From contig NC_079518.1 in the NCBI RefSeq assembly GCF_000801105.2, positions 18,766,800-18,830,799 of the forward strand: 64,000 nucleotides of DNA, read 5' to 3'. The notes beneath the pieces were generated by a model. The model worked only from the letters and a program-made list of their open reading frames with translations, was not told the origin of the DNA and searched no databases. This document shows positions 31,141 to 41,215 of the stretch, piece after piece. Origin of the DNA: Raphanus sativus. Its lineage: Eukaryota > Streptophyta > Magnoliopsida > Brassicales > Brassicaceae. The position numbers were made by a program, and so were the translations under genes. The stretch's first letter is position 1. Each line of letters starts with the position of its first letter.

Positions 31141-34133
31141 CAGTGGCGGATATAGAAAATAAAAATAATGGGGGCAAAACATAGAATGCAATTAAATAAA
31201 ATTAAAAAAATATTATTTTATAATAAATCCAGCAAATAAAAAAATAACTATTACAAAACAACTCTACGCTCACTCATCATTTGGAATTTCATAATCACTT
31301 TTTCATTTGAAACTGAGTCAAATAACTCTTTTTCAATAAAGCAAACCATACAATCACTTAGAAACTGATCTCCAATTCGGTTACGTGCAACTGTCTTCAC
31401 TAGTTTCATTGCTGAAAACATCTTTCGACACTTGCTGTGGCAACTGGCAAAGTCAGAACTAACTTTAAAAGTCTGTAAACCAAGGGATGTGCTAGATGCT
31501 TTTGATTTTTCACCATCAAAGATGAAAAATCCCCAAGATTTTCTATATTCTTAAACTTTTCATCTCTGCGTATATTATCAATGTAGATATCAAGGTGTTG
31601 CTCTAGAGATAAAAGCTCACGATAGCTAAAATCATCTGGATATAACTTAGCTAATCGCAATAGCTTCTCTTTGTCAAACCCATGAAATGAATCGGTTTGG
31701 CTTAAAGCAGCCATACAGATAAGTAGATCAGTGGTTACCTCTGTAAAACGATCGTTGAACTCTTGAATTTGCAAATCTAGAACCGTGCAAAAGCAGTTGA
31801 CCTTATAATGATGCATATTGCTTATGTTGGTTCTCTTTCTTGGATTCCTAAAATCAACAAAATCTTCTTCCATGATAAGAATCTCAACATTATGTTTCTT
31901 AAAGAAAGAAGCAACTTTAGCCGTAAGGGAATCCCAACCATCATCTCTAAGCTTCTGCAACTCTCGTTTAGTGGATTCTATCAGTGACATAGCATTAAAA
32001 TATCTTGATCCTTCTGTTGCAAAGTCAGTGACAAATTCCAGTGAGCCCCAAGATATGTAACATAAGATGCAAATAGAACACACAATCAAATGTGTGAAAT
32101 TATTTGAAAAGACCACATGCTTGACGATTCTGTAAGTCTTCCCAACCCTCATCTTGGACATACTGAAGAACTTTAATGGTAGTAGAAAATAATTCTTCCA
32201 ACCTCAACAATGTTTTGTGATGAGTACCCCAACAAGTAGTCGCAGGTCTTGATAAAGAACGTTCCTGATTTTGTCTTGTCCCAGTCTTAACATCAGCACT
32301 CTTGATTCCTTATTTTAATTCTTCACGCTGAATTTCTCGAAACTTATCTTGTCGTTTACAAGAAGCCCCAACAATATTCAACAATGTAGAAATCATATCA
32401 AAAAAATCAGCAATGTCAAAGTGCTTTTTTTGCAACAGCCACCACAACTAGCTGAAGCTGATGAGCGAAACAGTGGACATAATATGCTGAACTGCTTTCT
32501 CTAGCAACCAATTATCTCAACCCATTAAACTCACCCCTCATATTACTAGCTCCATCATAACCTTGCCCTCGCACTTTTGTAATGCTCATCCCATATCTAG
32601 GAAACAAATCATCTATAGCAGACTTCAGAGCTAATGAAGATGTTTCTTTTACATGAACAACTCCAATAAACCGTTCTTTGATTACATTCCTTTTATTAAC
32701 AAACCGGAAAACCACACCCATCTGCTCTTTATGAGAAACATCAGCAGACTCATCAACCAGCAAACCAAACACACCATGACCAATTTCTTCTAAAATAGCT
32801 TGTCGTACTTCTTCTGCAAAGGCATGAACAATATCTTTTTGAATATTGGAAGAAATCATCTGGTTATTTCCTGGAGCAATTTTCAGAATAACCTTACTTA
32901 TAGCATCATTTTGTTCTCCTGTGTATTTCAAAAGCTGCAAGAAATTTCCTTTGTTCGCATCCTCTTCTTTCTCACCATGATCACGAAAAGCATCAATTGA
33001 AGCATTTAAGCGAATACAATACTCATTTTCATCTTTTCATCTTGCTTAGATAGAGAATGTACTATAGATCGATGTTGGTTCATCAAATCCTCACATTTTT
33101 GGGCAGCAACAATGTGACAACTGTTAGGTGGTTTACCCATATGAGTCTGCAATCTCTCTGGCTTATTCCAACTATTAAACCCTCCTTTCGCAAATGCATC
33201 ACTTCCACCTTACATTCGTATCTCATCTTTAAATAAGTAGCAATATAAGCAAAATTCACTTTCTATGCTATACTCTAGCCAAATACCACATTGATCAAAC
33301 CAAGCTGGATTGAATCGTCTTGTTCCACCTCCTTTTGATATTTGTTTAAATTTGTGACCATAATGTTGACATGGACCTTTAGTTAGATATCTACGTCTAA
33401 CCTCGTCTCTTTGATTTCGAGGATAATCCATTGTGTCTTTCCTTTCACCAGGGTCAAATGGCAAATCATCGATGTTGATATCAAATACTGGAGGAGATTT
33501 CCTTTTGTCTTTCCTTTCAGTAGATTGATGTTGCAAATCATCGATATTAGTTTGAGGTACTTAAAATGATACTTTTTTGTAGTTTTTTTCCATTGATTTT
33601 TTTTCTGAAAAAAAAGATGTGTGTTAGTTAAACAATACAAACGAAACGTATGAACTGTAAAAATCCACTTTGACAATGTTTACCAAGAATAGTTTATCAT
33701 GATCATCGTCACATCATACTCAGAGAAACCAAGTCAACCACTCCACTTTTAAGGAGAAATTTTAGTTTATATAACTATAAGAGGTTGATTTTCTTTAAAC
33801 TATTAGAATTAATTAGTAACTATGAAACAGAACAAACTAACAAAGACAAAAAAAATTACCTCGAGGGAGGAGTAGGAAGACGACATCGAACACAAGGAGA
33901 AAATTTGATTAGGGTTTTTAATTGGTAAATTAGTTAGATAATTTTAGTATAATTATCTATATTTAGTAAAACTAATAAATATATTTCTAAAGTGGGTTTA
34001 GATAGAATGGGTTGTGGCCTGTGGGGACAAAAATAAAAATTAATGGTTGTAATTTCTTTAACTAAAGAAAATAAATAAATTAAATTATTGTGGGGCAGTT
34101 GCCCCCTCTTTGAGGTATGTAGGTTTGCCCATG
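31141..34133 (-). mobile_element. hAT transposon in element A
   Basis: An 8-bp duplication TTTATCAC (31133-31140, 34134-34141) flanks an element that starts CAGTGGCGGA and ends TTTGCCCATG. The outer few bases are imperfect inverted repeats, and GGGGGCAAAA/TTGCCCCC phrases lie just inside. It carries a broken hAT transposase gene on the minus strand. The 3.0-kb size and the gene suggest a formerly autonomous copy. Confidence 0.9.
31260..33536 (-). pseudogene. hAT transposase (TTF zinc finger type), broken
   Basis: Order on the minus strand: a TTF-type zinc finger (33450-33210: TKGPCQHYGHKF, FNPAWFDQCGIWLEYS, FCLYCYLFKDE), then a short linker (about 33180-33000, GKPPNSCHIVAAQKCEDLM), then the DUF4371 region of the catalytic fold (32980-32512). 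There LLVDESADVS and RGQGYDGASNMRGEFNG carry the expected acidic residues. Then come decayed middle parts (SRPATTCWGTHH, 32250-32210), an intact 251-codon frame (32161-31406) and the hAT dimerisation motif LTLPVATASVERCF (about 31445-31410), which continues after a frameshift as FSAMKLVKT. Stops after 32512 and the frameshift at about 31408 make it non-functional. It resembles plant zinc-finger MYM-like hAT proteins. Confidence 0.85.
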
Positions 34134-34250
34134 TTTATCACCTTCTCTCTCCATTTCGACCCTAGATATATAGATAGAGATAAAAAAAAGAAAAAAAAGA
34201 AAAGAAAGGAAAATATATGTATAGGTTTTAAGTTAGGTGGAATCCGAACA

Positions 34251-34422
34251 GGACTTGGTGGCTACAACCATTAAGCCTTGCTTCATAAGGATTCCAACAA
34301 AAAAAGAATTCAAACGGAACTTAGTGGCGGCAATCATCAAAGTTCGATTCATATGAAATCTTGGATATAGGTCAAAGAGAAGTGAACATGACTTGGTGGC
34401 AACCACCATTAAGTCATGATTC
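34251..34422 (+). repeat. Three tandem hairpin units in A
   Basis: Three diverged units of about 66-70 bp, each with ACTTGGTGG-like 5' arms and ACCATTAAG-like 3' arms. In unit 3 CATGACTT and AAGTCATG pair (34387-34394, 34411-34418), GGTGG pairs with CCACC, the loop is CAA and ATT bulges on the 3' side. In unit 2 GAACTT (34317-34322) pairs with AAGTTC (34340-34345). They lie about 440-610 bp before the 3' LTR. Confidence 0.65.
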
Positions 34423-34847
34423 ATGGAAGTCTGTCCAATCTTAGTCAATGATCCTGCAATGGAAGCGGACTTTGACTAAGAGAGAAATTAATAGAGAGAG
34501 AGAGAGGATATGAACTAACTTTAGCTGCAGGTCCAGATACTTGTTTGAGAATCCTTACATCTTGTGATCGATACACTCAAGGTAAAGCCCGCACTTTTAT
34601 TTTATGCAAGAAATGAGGTTAGTAGAGGGGATTGTCAGACATGATCTGTTAAGTTGTTGACTAGGTGAATTTGGTTGCTATACTAGGATATTGTATAATG
34701 TGCTTCTAAGGTTATGATATTTAGGATTTGGCTTGCACTACTAGAGAGATGGTGAGTGAGTTTTTAAAATATTTTGAGTCCCTCCTGTTTTCAAACCTCT
34801 TTCAAAGAGACTGCCCATTGGTTTTGCTTGAGGACAAGCAAAATGGT

Positions 34848-34861
34848 AAGTCTGGGGGAGT
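34848..34861 (+). promoter_or_regulatory. A polypurine tract
   Basis: AAGTCTGGGGGAGT directly before the 3' LTR. The preceding GCTTGAGGACAAGCAAAA is shared with B and H. Confidence 0.85.
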
Positions 34862-35675
34862 TGATCGACCATGGAGTTGGGGGACAACTTTATGTTTGAA
34901 TAGATCCACCTGTTAGGTTTAGGGTTCAGATAGGTTATGGTGGATTAGCCCCAACTATAGATTGCTAAATTGTGATATTCATTGTTACGATGTTCTTAAT
35001 GCTTGTTTCTAGAGTCATGAACTAGAACCTTGATCTTAGGATTTTTTATTTACTTAACATCATCCTGAATACATCCTATTCATTCTAAGATTATTAGAGA
35101 AAGGCGAGAGCTGATCTAAGGACTTAGTGAGCATATATTCAACTTGCGCTTAAAGCTTGGCTAGAGCCGTATCGATCAATACTCCTATAGAGTAATCAAT
35201 CGACATAGCTGAAGGTGTATCGATCCATATTCCTATCGAATAATCAATCGATACTGACGGTGCCTACTGACCGCAAACATCATTTAGCATTTAATCAATA
35301 GATGAGTCTAAATATGCGACAACTGATCGATTCATTCATCAAAGTGTTGAGCTCTTTAATATCATGCATACAACTTGTTAGGCATCTATAGGATTATAAC
35401 CTTGATTACCTGAATAGAAATCCTAGATCTAGTAAAAATCATTCCATCAAACAACTCTTGGTCACATAAGAGCAACTACCTTGCTCGCCCCTGCAATTTA
35501 CTATATTTACTGATTTATGATATATTTACTGCTTTAAAATTTATTAGCCTAGCTTAATAACTATTAGATCTATTTGGTTCCCTAGCTCCTTGTGGATTCG
35601 ATCCCTAAGTACTACAATTGAACCTCTTATTTGAGAGAGCACAAATCAGTCTTTAGGGTAATTTGAGTGATATCA
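34862..35675 (+). repeat. A 3' LTR, internally deleted
   Basis: 814 bp, against 950 bp for the 5' LTR. About 140-155 bp near the start are missing (the part with TTTTACCC and GGAGGAACTCC). The rest aligns well, with scattered substitutions. Confidence 0.9.
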
Positions 35676-35680
35676 TATAT

Positions 35681-35959
35681 TGACCTCAGACCGGTGGCAT
35701 TGAAAATCTAACTCAAAACTCTATCTTGTGTCAGATGATCAGCTCAATCGAACCGTGGGAAGGTCTCTATCCATATCTAAACATTTGACGCGTCTGTGCA
35801 GCTCTACACTCAAAAGGCTCCAAAAGACTCCAAAATCACCACTTTCCTCTAAAATGTCATGAATCTGTAAATACTCTCAATAGACTCCAAAACATAATAA
35901 TTATATCTTAAAACACTTATAAACCATGGCTAAAACTGGGTAAAATCTATGTTCTATCA
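35681..35959 (-). repeat. B 3' LTR, proximal piece
   Basis: Starts in the minus sense with TGATAGAACATAG, next to the polypurine tract at 35960. It continues across element A into 25857. Confidence 0.8.
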
Positions 35960-36453
35960 ACTCCCCCAGACTACTCTTTTGCTTGTCCTCAAATAAAACC
36001 AACGGAAAGTCTCTCTGAAAAAGATTTGAAAACAGCCAGGACTCAAAAGATTTTAAAAATTCGGTCACCATCTCTGTAGTAATGCAAGCCAAATCATGAA
36101 CATCCTAACCTTAGAAGCACATTATACAATATCTTAGTATAGCAACCAAATTTACCTAGTCAACAACTCAACAGGTCATGTCTGACAATCCCCTCTACTA
36201 ACCTCATTTCTTTTATAAAATAAAAGTGCAGGCTTACCTTGGGAGTATCGATCAAGGAACACATGGACTCAACTCAAGCATGTTTCTGAACACACAGACA
36301 GTCTTCCCTGATCTCTTTCTTCCCTCTACTTTCTTCTCTGAATCTCTTATTAGTTTCAATTTCAATGAATGTTGATGCTGATGCAGTCCATCTTGTTCAT
36401 CTTATTGACTTGTCTACTTTTGTAGCTCTATTTGACAAAGTGTAGCGAATACC

Positions 36454-36549
36454 GGGGTCACAGGAGACAGTCCTACCCCTCGTTTCCACAATGTGTGATC
36501 AATCCCTTCAGACTTAGAATAATGGGGTTACAAGAGACACTCTTACCCC
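36454..36549 (-). repeat. Two 26-nt hairpins in B
   Basis: On the minus strand, units 36549-36524 and 36479-36454 each start GGGGT and end ACCCC. Inner arms are AAGA/TCTT in the first and AGGA/TCCT in the second, with 5-nt loops GTGTC and CTGTC and a 3-nt bulge before ACCCC. They lie about 500-590 nt before the LTR start. Confidence 0.75.
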
Positions 36550-36599
36550 TCTGCCTCTTCTAGGAAATCATTTCAATTCAAATACAGCGCATGGAACCA

Positions 36600-37351
36600 C
36601 AATCTTCACAGGATCATGTATCCTCTTCACTCTTTTGTGAAACGCATCAGCTTCTTTTTTCCATATAGGTGGTCTATGATGTTTAGGGACAGCAAGGTGT
36701 GAGGCCTTAGACACATACATCCTTTCCTAAACTTTGTTCCAGCTCGACTATGTATCCTGGCAGTTCATCTAACCATGGGCGTCGATTGATGCGAACGGGT
36801 GCGTGTAGCTCGATGCTATCTGATGGGTGGCAATCGATGACGTAGGGTGGATGTCGATTGATGCAGTTGGATGTATGTAAATCGATGATGTATGGCGACT
36901 GTCGACAGATGGCGTTGGGTGGGTGTCGATCGATCTCTTCAGGTTGGTGTCGATTGATACTAGCCTTTGACTAACTCTCCAGGTCTTTTCTCGTAGTATT
37001 TCGTTCGACATCAAGCTTCTGCTCTGAATTCTGATCCATATCCTCAAGCCATTCATCCAGCTCCAAGAAGTCTTCCATAGTAACTTCTCTACTCGAATCA
37101 AAATCTTCAAGCTTTTCTCCATTCTCCAACTCCAAGAACTCTTCTAACTCGAAGAAATCTTCCATGGTGATCTCTTGTTTTACATCTGAGGAAGGAGAAC
37201 AACTTGATACATCAGTGTTCTGTTGTGTCGAGTCTGCAATGTCGTGAGGACAACTTGAACTGTCAGGGATTTCAAATGGTATCGATCGTTGACAAAGGTC
37301 TGTGGCGATCGATGCTGAGGTACTGGTGTCGATCGCTGGTAAGGTTGTGAT
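36600..37351 (-). pseudogene. SIDT-repeat ORF remnant of B
   Basis: Read on the minus strand: an acidic block (36971-37165, MEDFFELEEFLELENGEK, VTMEDFLELDEWLEDMDQN), a frame with repeated TSSIYIHPTASIDIHP-like units (36769-37122), PWLDELPGYIVELEQ (about 36740-36775) and HKRVKRIHDPVK (about 36590-36650). Order and motifs match the ORF region of element A, so this is the homologous coding segment with more frameshifts. It joins the protease upstream at about 37352-37362. Confidence 0.6.
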
Positions 37352-37793
37352 GTCGATCGATGCCCCAGGGAGCAGGGAACTTGATTGATTGATGCAGAGT
37401 AGAAGGGACAGCTCCCATGTCGTGGATCCAAGGGCCTTCCGGGTATCATGTTATAAGATGATTGGTAGTCGACGACCAGGAACTATATGAGATGTTGATC
37501 CCCTCTACATACACAAGAAGAGTGACTACACCGGAAGTCTGCTTGACTTCTCCACTGAAGCTGATGAGTGGACTGACCCTCCGTTTTAGCGCGCCTTCTT
37601 CTAGGGCCAAATCGTGATAAGCGGTATGGAAGATGATGTTGCTGGAGCTGCCATTGTCTACGAAGACTCGCTTTACAAGGCAGTTTGCTCTGGTGAGTGA
37701 GATCACCAGGAAGTCGTGATGATGAGACAGGGTCCTCTCATCCTCCTTAGCGGTGAAACTAATTTTGTTCATCCGTTTTTCTAGCGTTCCTCG
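37352..37793 (-). pseudogene. Gypsy aspartic protease remnant of B
   Basis: The minus frame 37820-37446 contains VKRVFVDNGSSSNIIFHTAY, the catalytic loop of a retroviral-type protease (normally DTGSS or DNGSS), then SFSGEVKQTSGVVTL. After a frameshift come VVDYQSSYNMIPGRP, then WIHDMGAVPSTLHQSIKF and PAPWGI, the usual C-terminal landmarks of gypsy protease (N-x-I-x-G-R-P-W). The frame then runs directly into ATCGATCGACA-repeat sequence. Element K cuts it at its upstream end (37794). Confidence 0.75.
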
Positions 37794-38316
37794 TGTTGGA
37801 GAAAAATACTCAAGTATCATTTTCCTCTATGGCTCCGGGCATGACCCAGACCTCCGGGTCCCCGCTACAGAGTACCCGGGTCCTCACTGAAAGGAACTCG
37901 GGAACTCAGGAACTACCTCCGGGAACTACCCCCAGAAACTACCTACAAGAACTATCTCTGGGAACTACCCTCCGGGAAAATGGAAAACTTCTGATAAAGA
38001 GAACCTTCCATATTTCTGAATATGGAAGAATTCCTCTTACTTAGATCGACTAAAATCGACCTAAGGACGACTATATAAGGCGAATCTAAACCCTATAGTA
38101 GGGGATCGACTCATAAACACCTCAAGACTTAGAGATTAGACCTAGGTGGCTAGAGTTAGGGTTCTTATTCAAGCATCTTGTAATTCTCGTTTGCCTATCT
38201 AATAAAACATCTCTTCAAGTCTTTACTCCTGTAAATCTCTCTAAACTCTCAAGAAATAAAATATTGTCCTCCGTTCCGTAGTACTCCAAAAGGACCTACA
38301 CAAAAATCCCCTAACA
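37794..38316 (+). repeat. Element K 5' LTR
   Basis: 523 bp, TGTTGGAGAAAAATAC to CCCCTAACA, followed by the primer site GTTTGGCGCTAGAAGG (38317-38332). It contains a TATA box, a tail rich in CTCTC and the proline-like CCGGGAACT phrases repeated at 37890-37985. The orientation is opposite to host element B. Confidence 0.8.
38072..38078 (+). promoter_or_regulatory. TATA box in K LTR
   Basis: TATATAA followed by GGCGAATC, about 245 bp before the LTR end. Position fits an LTR promoter. Confidence 0.5.
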
Positions 38317-38713
38317 GTTTGGCGCTAGAAGGACGGAAGTAATCAAACTACGTGATGGTGATTGGGGATGAGCGAGACGAGCTACCTGAAGATACCCTGA
38401 GAGAAGCCGAGCTTTAAAGGCACTTCAACGGCTTACAAAATCAAGTTGCCGAGCTGTATAAGGCTCGGGGAAGAACCACTGACAATCCGGAGCTCTCTAC
38501 AGAAGTGCAGAGCCTGAAGGAGAATCATGACAAACACTCCAAGTACCTGGAGCAAAGCGCCGAGAAGCTTGGTACGCTCGAATAAAAAAACCTCACCCTC
38601 CGAGACGAGAATCAAGCTCTCTACACGATAAGCAACAAGAAGCGCCACTCCAGAGCCAAGATCCGATCCATGCCGAATCTAGAGACACCTAGTTCCGCTG
38701 TTGGAGCTACACG
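38317..38713 (+). pseudogene. K internal start (gag N-terminus remnant)
   Basis: After the primer site a frame reads MVIGDERDELPEDTLREAEL, a stop, then HFNGLQNQVAELYKARG and LKENHDKHSKYLEQSAEKLG. This is the coiled-coil kind of gag N-terminus seen in Tat-type elements. Element I (38714) cuts it. Two in-frame stops show it is dead. The rest of K is not found in this window. Confidence 0.5.
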
Positions 38714-40052
38714 TGTTAGGGTATTTCTGGTACAAGCGATTCGTGCTCAGCCTACGGAATGATAGGAGGAAGGAGATAAGTAGTCGCAGTGCTTTCTCCT
38801 GCTTCAGTGGTCGATGAACTAAGAGATCCTGCTTTTAGGATACTGCCATAAGGATATGGGCCAGTATATATCGTCAAGGCCTTCGTTCCCGCAAGGGGTA
38901 TTGGTCGTTAGGTAAGGGTTGCCTATCTGTTGTGAGGCCCGCAGGGTCCATAATGAAGGACGCAAGGTCTTCATGATGTATAGTCGATGGTTCCTGGTTC
39001 TGAAGGTTCTTTCCAGGTTCTAAGTGATGGAACCATGGAAGAAGTGGGGATTTATAGCTGCATTCTACAGTGGGGATTGCCTACGTACCCCTCGGAAGGG
39101 GATCAAGCCATTCGTAGTTCATATATTGGAGGCGCGTAGCCCAGGTGGGCACGTGACCTTGTGGAGGCGCGGAGCCTAATGGAGGCACATGGCCTGATGG
39201 AGGCACATAACCTTGGGAGCACGTGGCTCTGTAGTTGATATGAGTCATCTATTGTAGAAGGCGCATGACCAGAATAGATGACGGGATCGTCGGGATGCTG
39301 CAGTGAGCATGGAGCTTCGATATGCTTCATGGAGCATGGAATGTCTCTACCGATGAGCTGGAGATTATAGCTTGAGCTAATATATAGGGTTATAGACGTG
39401 CTGCCATGAACAGGGACGTCATCTTGTTGGTGATGATCGCAGGGATTCGTCCTCCATAGACATGTCGGTGGAGATAGTATTTTAGGTCAATTCATGCTTT
39501 GGTAGCCGTCGAATTGACTATGGGGTTTATGTCCTCTGTAGATGGACGTCTTCCTCTACTGTGGACGTGCAACAATGAGTATAGAGCCTCATATATCTGA
39601 TAGTAATCGCCGGGATCAACCTATTATAGGCGAATCCAAGTGGAAGGTCTTCTTGGTGTGAGATATTGACTTGGCGGCTGTAGAACTTGTGATCTCTGTG
39701 GAAGAACGTGTTCAACTCCCTCCTTTTAAGGTCTATTAACCCTTTATTTACAGTAGAAGTCGTGCCTCCTCTTTAGGATTTGGAAATATTCAATATATCC
39801 TTGGATAATAGAATATTTCCAATTTTGTTAAAAGCGGCCAAATATCTTGGAATACTTCCTCTTTCTTCTCTTGGATTAAGGAGATTCGACCATATTATGA
39901 TAAATATGGATGTTTACCTTTATCTTGAAGTTTTCCTTTTTACTCAGAGGCAGAATTAATTATCTGGTCCGGGACCTTGAACCTGGGGCAGGGGTCGGAC
40001 CCTGGAAGCCGGAAGCTGGGGAAATCTCCTCATGGATTATTTTTCCCCAACA
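38714..40052 (-). repeat. Element I 3' LTR
   Basis: 1.34 kb. In the minus sense it starts TGTTGGGGAAAAATAATC (40052) and ends CCCTAACA (38714). The last 165 bp recur at 57928-58093. Inside, GGAGGCGCGTAGCC-like units of about 20 bp are repeated at 39126-39235. No equal 5-bp target duplication is present at both ends (ACACG left, GTTTG right), so it is not a solo LTR. Confidence 0.75.
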
Positions 40053-40691
40053 GTTTGCCCCTTATTTTCTGGCTTCATGTTTGAAGGCAGGAAATAACAT
40101 GACTTTCTTTGTAGGACTTCATGAGTTGCACCATTGTACGAAGTTCCTTAATAAATTCGGGATACGATGTCGGCTCGTCTCTGGTCCAATACCGTCGCGT
40201 GGTTTGGAACAAGTAGTATATTCGTCAGTACACCCTATAGGCACGATGTCGTGGCTTGGACTGATGTAGATGAAGACCAGGCGGGTCTGGTTGCTCTCTC
40301 GATTCTGATGGCCCGCATATGGGAATCCTGGTCTTGGAGTAGGAGAGAAATTTTCCCAAGAATTGAGATACACTGTCAAAGGCTCGTGGTGCCTTCTTTC
40401 ATGATTAGGATGGCTCATCTGTAGGCGGATCCACTATCTTCAGACATCGAGGGAGTACCCGAGATGCTTGTGCTGCCCCTGGGACTAAACTCGGCCTTGG
40501 TTCAGGTAGGACTTCAATTTGCGTTTCTCGCGGATTCTCTGGTTTCACCAATCGTGTGGAGGAAGTATTAGTCGGAATCCATGATTTCTGAGAAGGGAAG
40601 TCTTGGCAAGGATAAGAGAACGAAGAGGTTGAATATGACCCGGATGTTGGGCTCGAATATGGCCCGCTAACTAATGTTAAGTAACAAGAAA
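40053..40691 (-). pseudogene. Element I sequence before its 3' LTR
   Basis: A purine-rich tract (minus AATAAGGGGCAAAC) adjoins the LTR at 40053-40066. Two minus frames (40719-40405, 40418-40119) are Pro/Ser-rich (SSPTSGSYSTSS, PEPRPSLVPGAAQ) and end in EFIKELRTMVQLMKS-like sequence. I recognise no domain. It is probably the tail of the internal region of I, cut off by insertion of element D near 40692. Confidence 0.4.
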
Positions 40692-41161
40692 TGATAACGG
40701 GCTGCGATGGGCCCATCACATATTAAATCCTCGAAAGCAGCTACGTCAGAGCCGGAGGCTGTGAGCTGAAGATGTTCACCAAAGAGATCAAGGAAAAGAG
40801 GCAGCTCGTGTACATATAAGGAGGCGCAGGACTCGGTCAAAGGAGAGCTGTTACAAATCCCTCAAATCACGGAGGGGATCTCGGGAACCAGTTGGTGACG
40901 ATCCATCGGAGCCTAAGACTATTTAAGAAGAAGAAGACCAAACAAGAAGGACACGTTCATTCTTACTATCATAGACATAAACTCTCAAACATTTCATTAT
41001 CTTTGTAATCATCAGAAAAGCATCCTTTGTAACAACTCTTTTATTAACGTCATCAATACAAATCAAATTCATTCTACAAGTTCTAACGGGATTCAGCCCA
41101 CGTTATCTTTCCCTAATCTTAACCTGATCTAAAATCTAGGAGGTGAGTTTAATCCCTCACA
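40692..41161 (+). repeat. D 5' LTR (start uncertain)
   Basis: About 470 bp ending in CCCTCACA. It contains TATAAGG (about 40817) and an AAGAAGAAGA stretch. Only one copy is in the window, so the left limit cannot be proved. Confidence 0.5.
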
Positions 41162-41184
41162 TTTGGCGCCATCTGTGGGAAAGA
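41162..41184 (+). promoter_or_regulatory. D primer-binding site
   Basis: TTTGGCGCCATCTGTGGGAA directly after the LTR, the form usual for Tat-lineage elements. Confidence 0.75.
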
Positions 41185-41215
41185 TAATCGAATCCCTTAC
41201 TCTCAACACTTGAAG

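Larger units (their letters stand above)
25858..35675 (+). mobile_element. Element A: non-autonomous Athila-like LTR element
   Basis: The LTRs at 25858-26807 and 34862-35675 both end in TGATATCA. The target duplication TATAT is perfect (25853-25857, 35676-35680). The primer site TTTGGCGCCGTTACCGGG follows the 5' LTR and resembles the Athila primer site. TCTGGGGGAG precedes the 3' LTR. Only a short gag remnant is present, with no protease, reverse transcriptase or integrase. The rest is Ser-Ile-Asp-Thr-rich coding remnant plus noncoding blocks shared with B and H. An hAT element occupies 31141-34133. A is inserted in the LTR of B, a member of its own family, in the opposite direction. Confidence 0.9.
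22659..37793 (-). mobile_element. Element B: gypsy/Athila-like, nested host
   Basis: A minus-strand LTR starts at 35959 (TGATAGAAC) and ends at 22659 (TGATATCA). It is split by element A (25858-35675) and a CACTA (23549-25564); its net length is about 1.46 kb. The polypurine tract CTGGGGGAG lies at 35960-35970. Right of it come two hairpins, a Ser-Ile-Asp-Thr-rich coding remnant and a gypsy-type protease (to 37793). There LTR element K interrupts B. The 5' LTR of B is not in the window or is lost. B is the oldest layer of the nest on this side. Confidence 0.75.

Noticed and set aside
38714..40052. Solo LTR
   Set aside because: The flanking 5-mers differ and a purine tract adjoins its inner end. 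The matching LTR end at 57928 with primer site makes it the 3' LTR of a split element.
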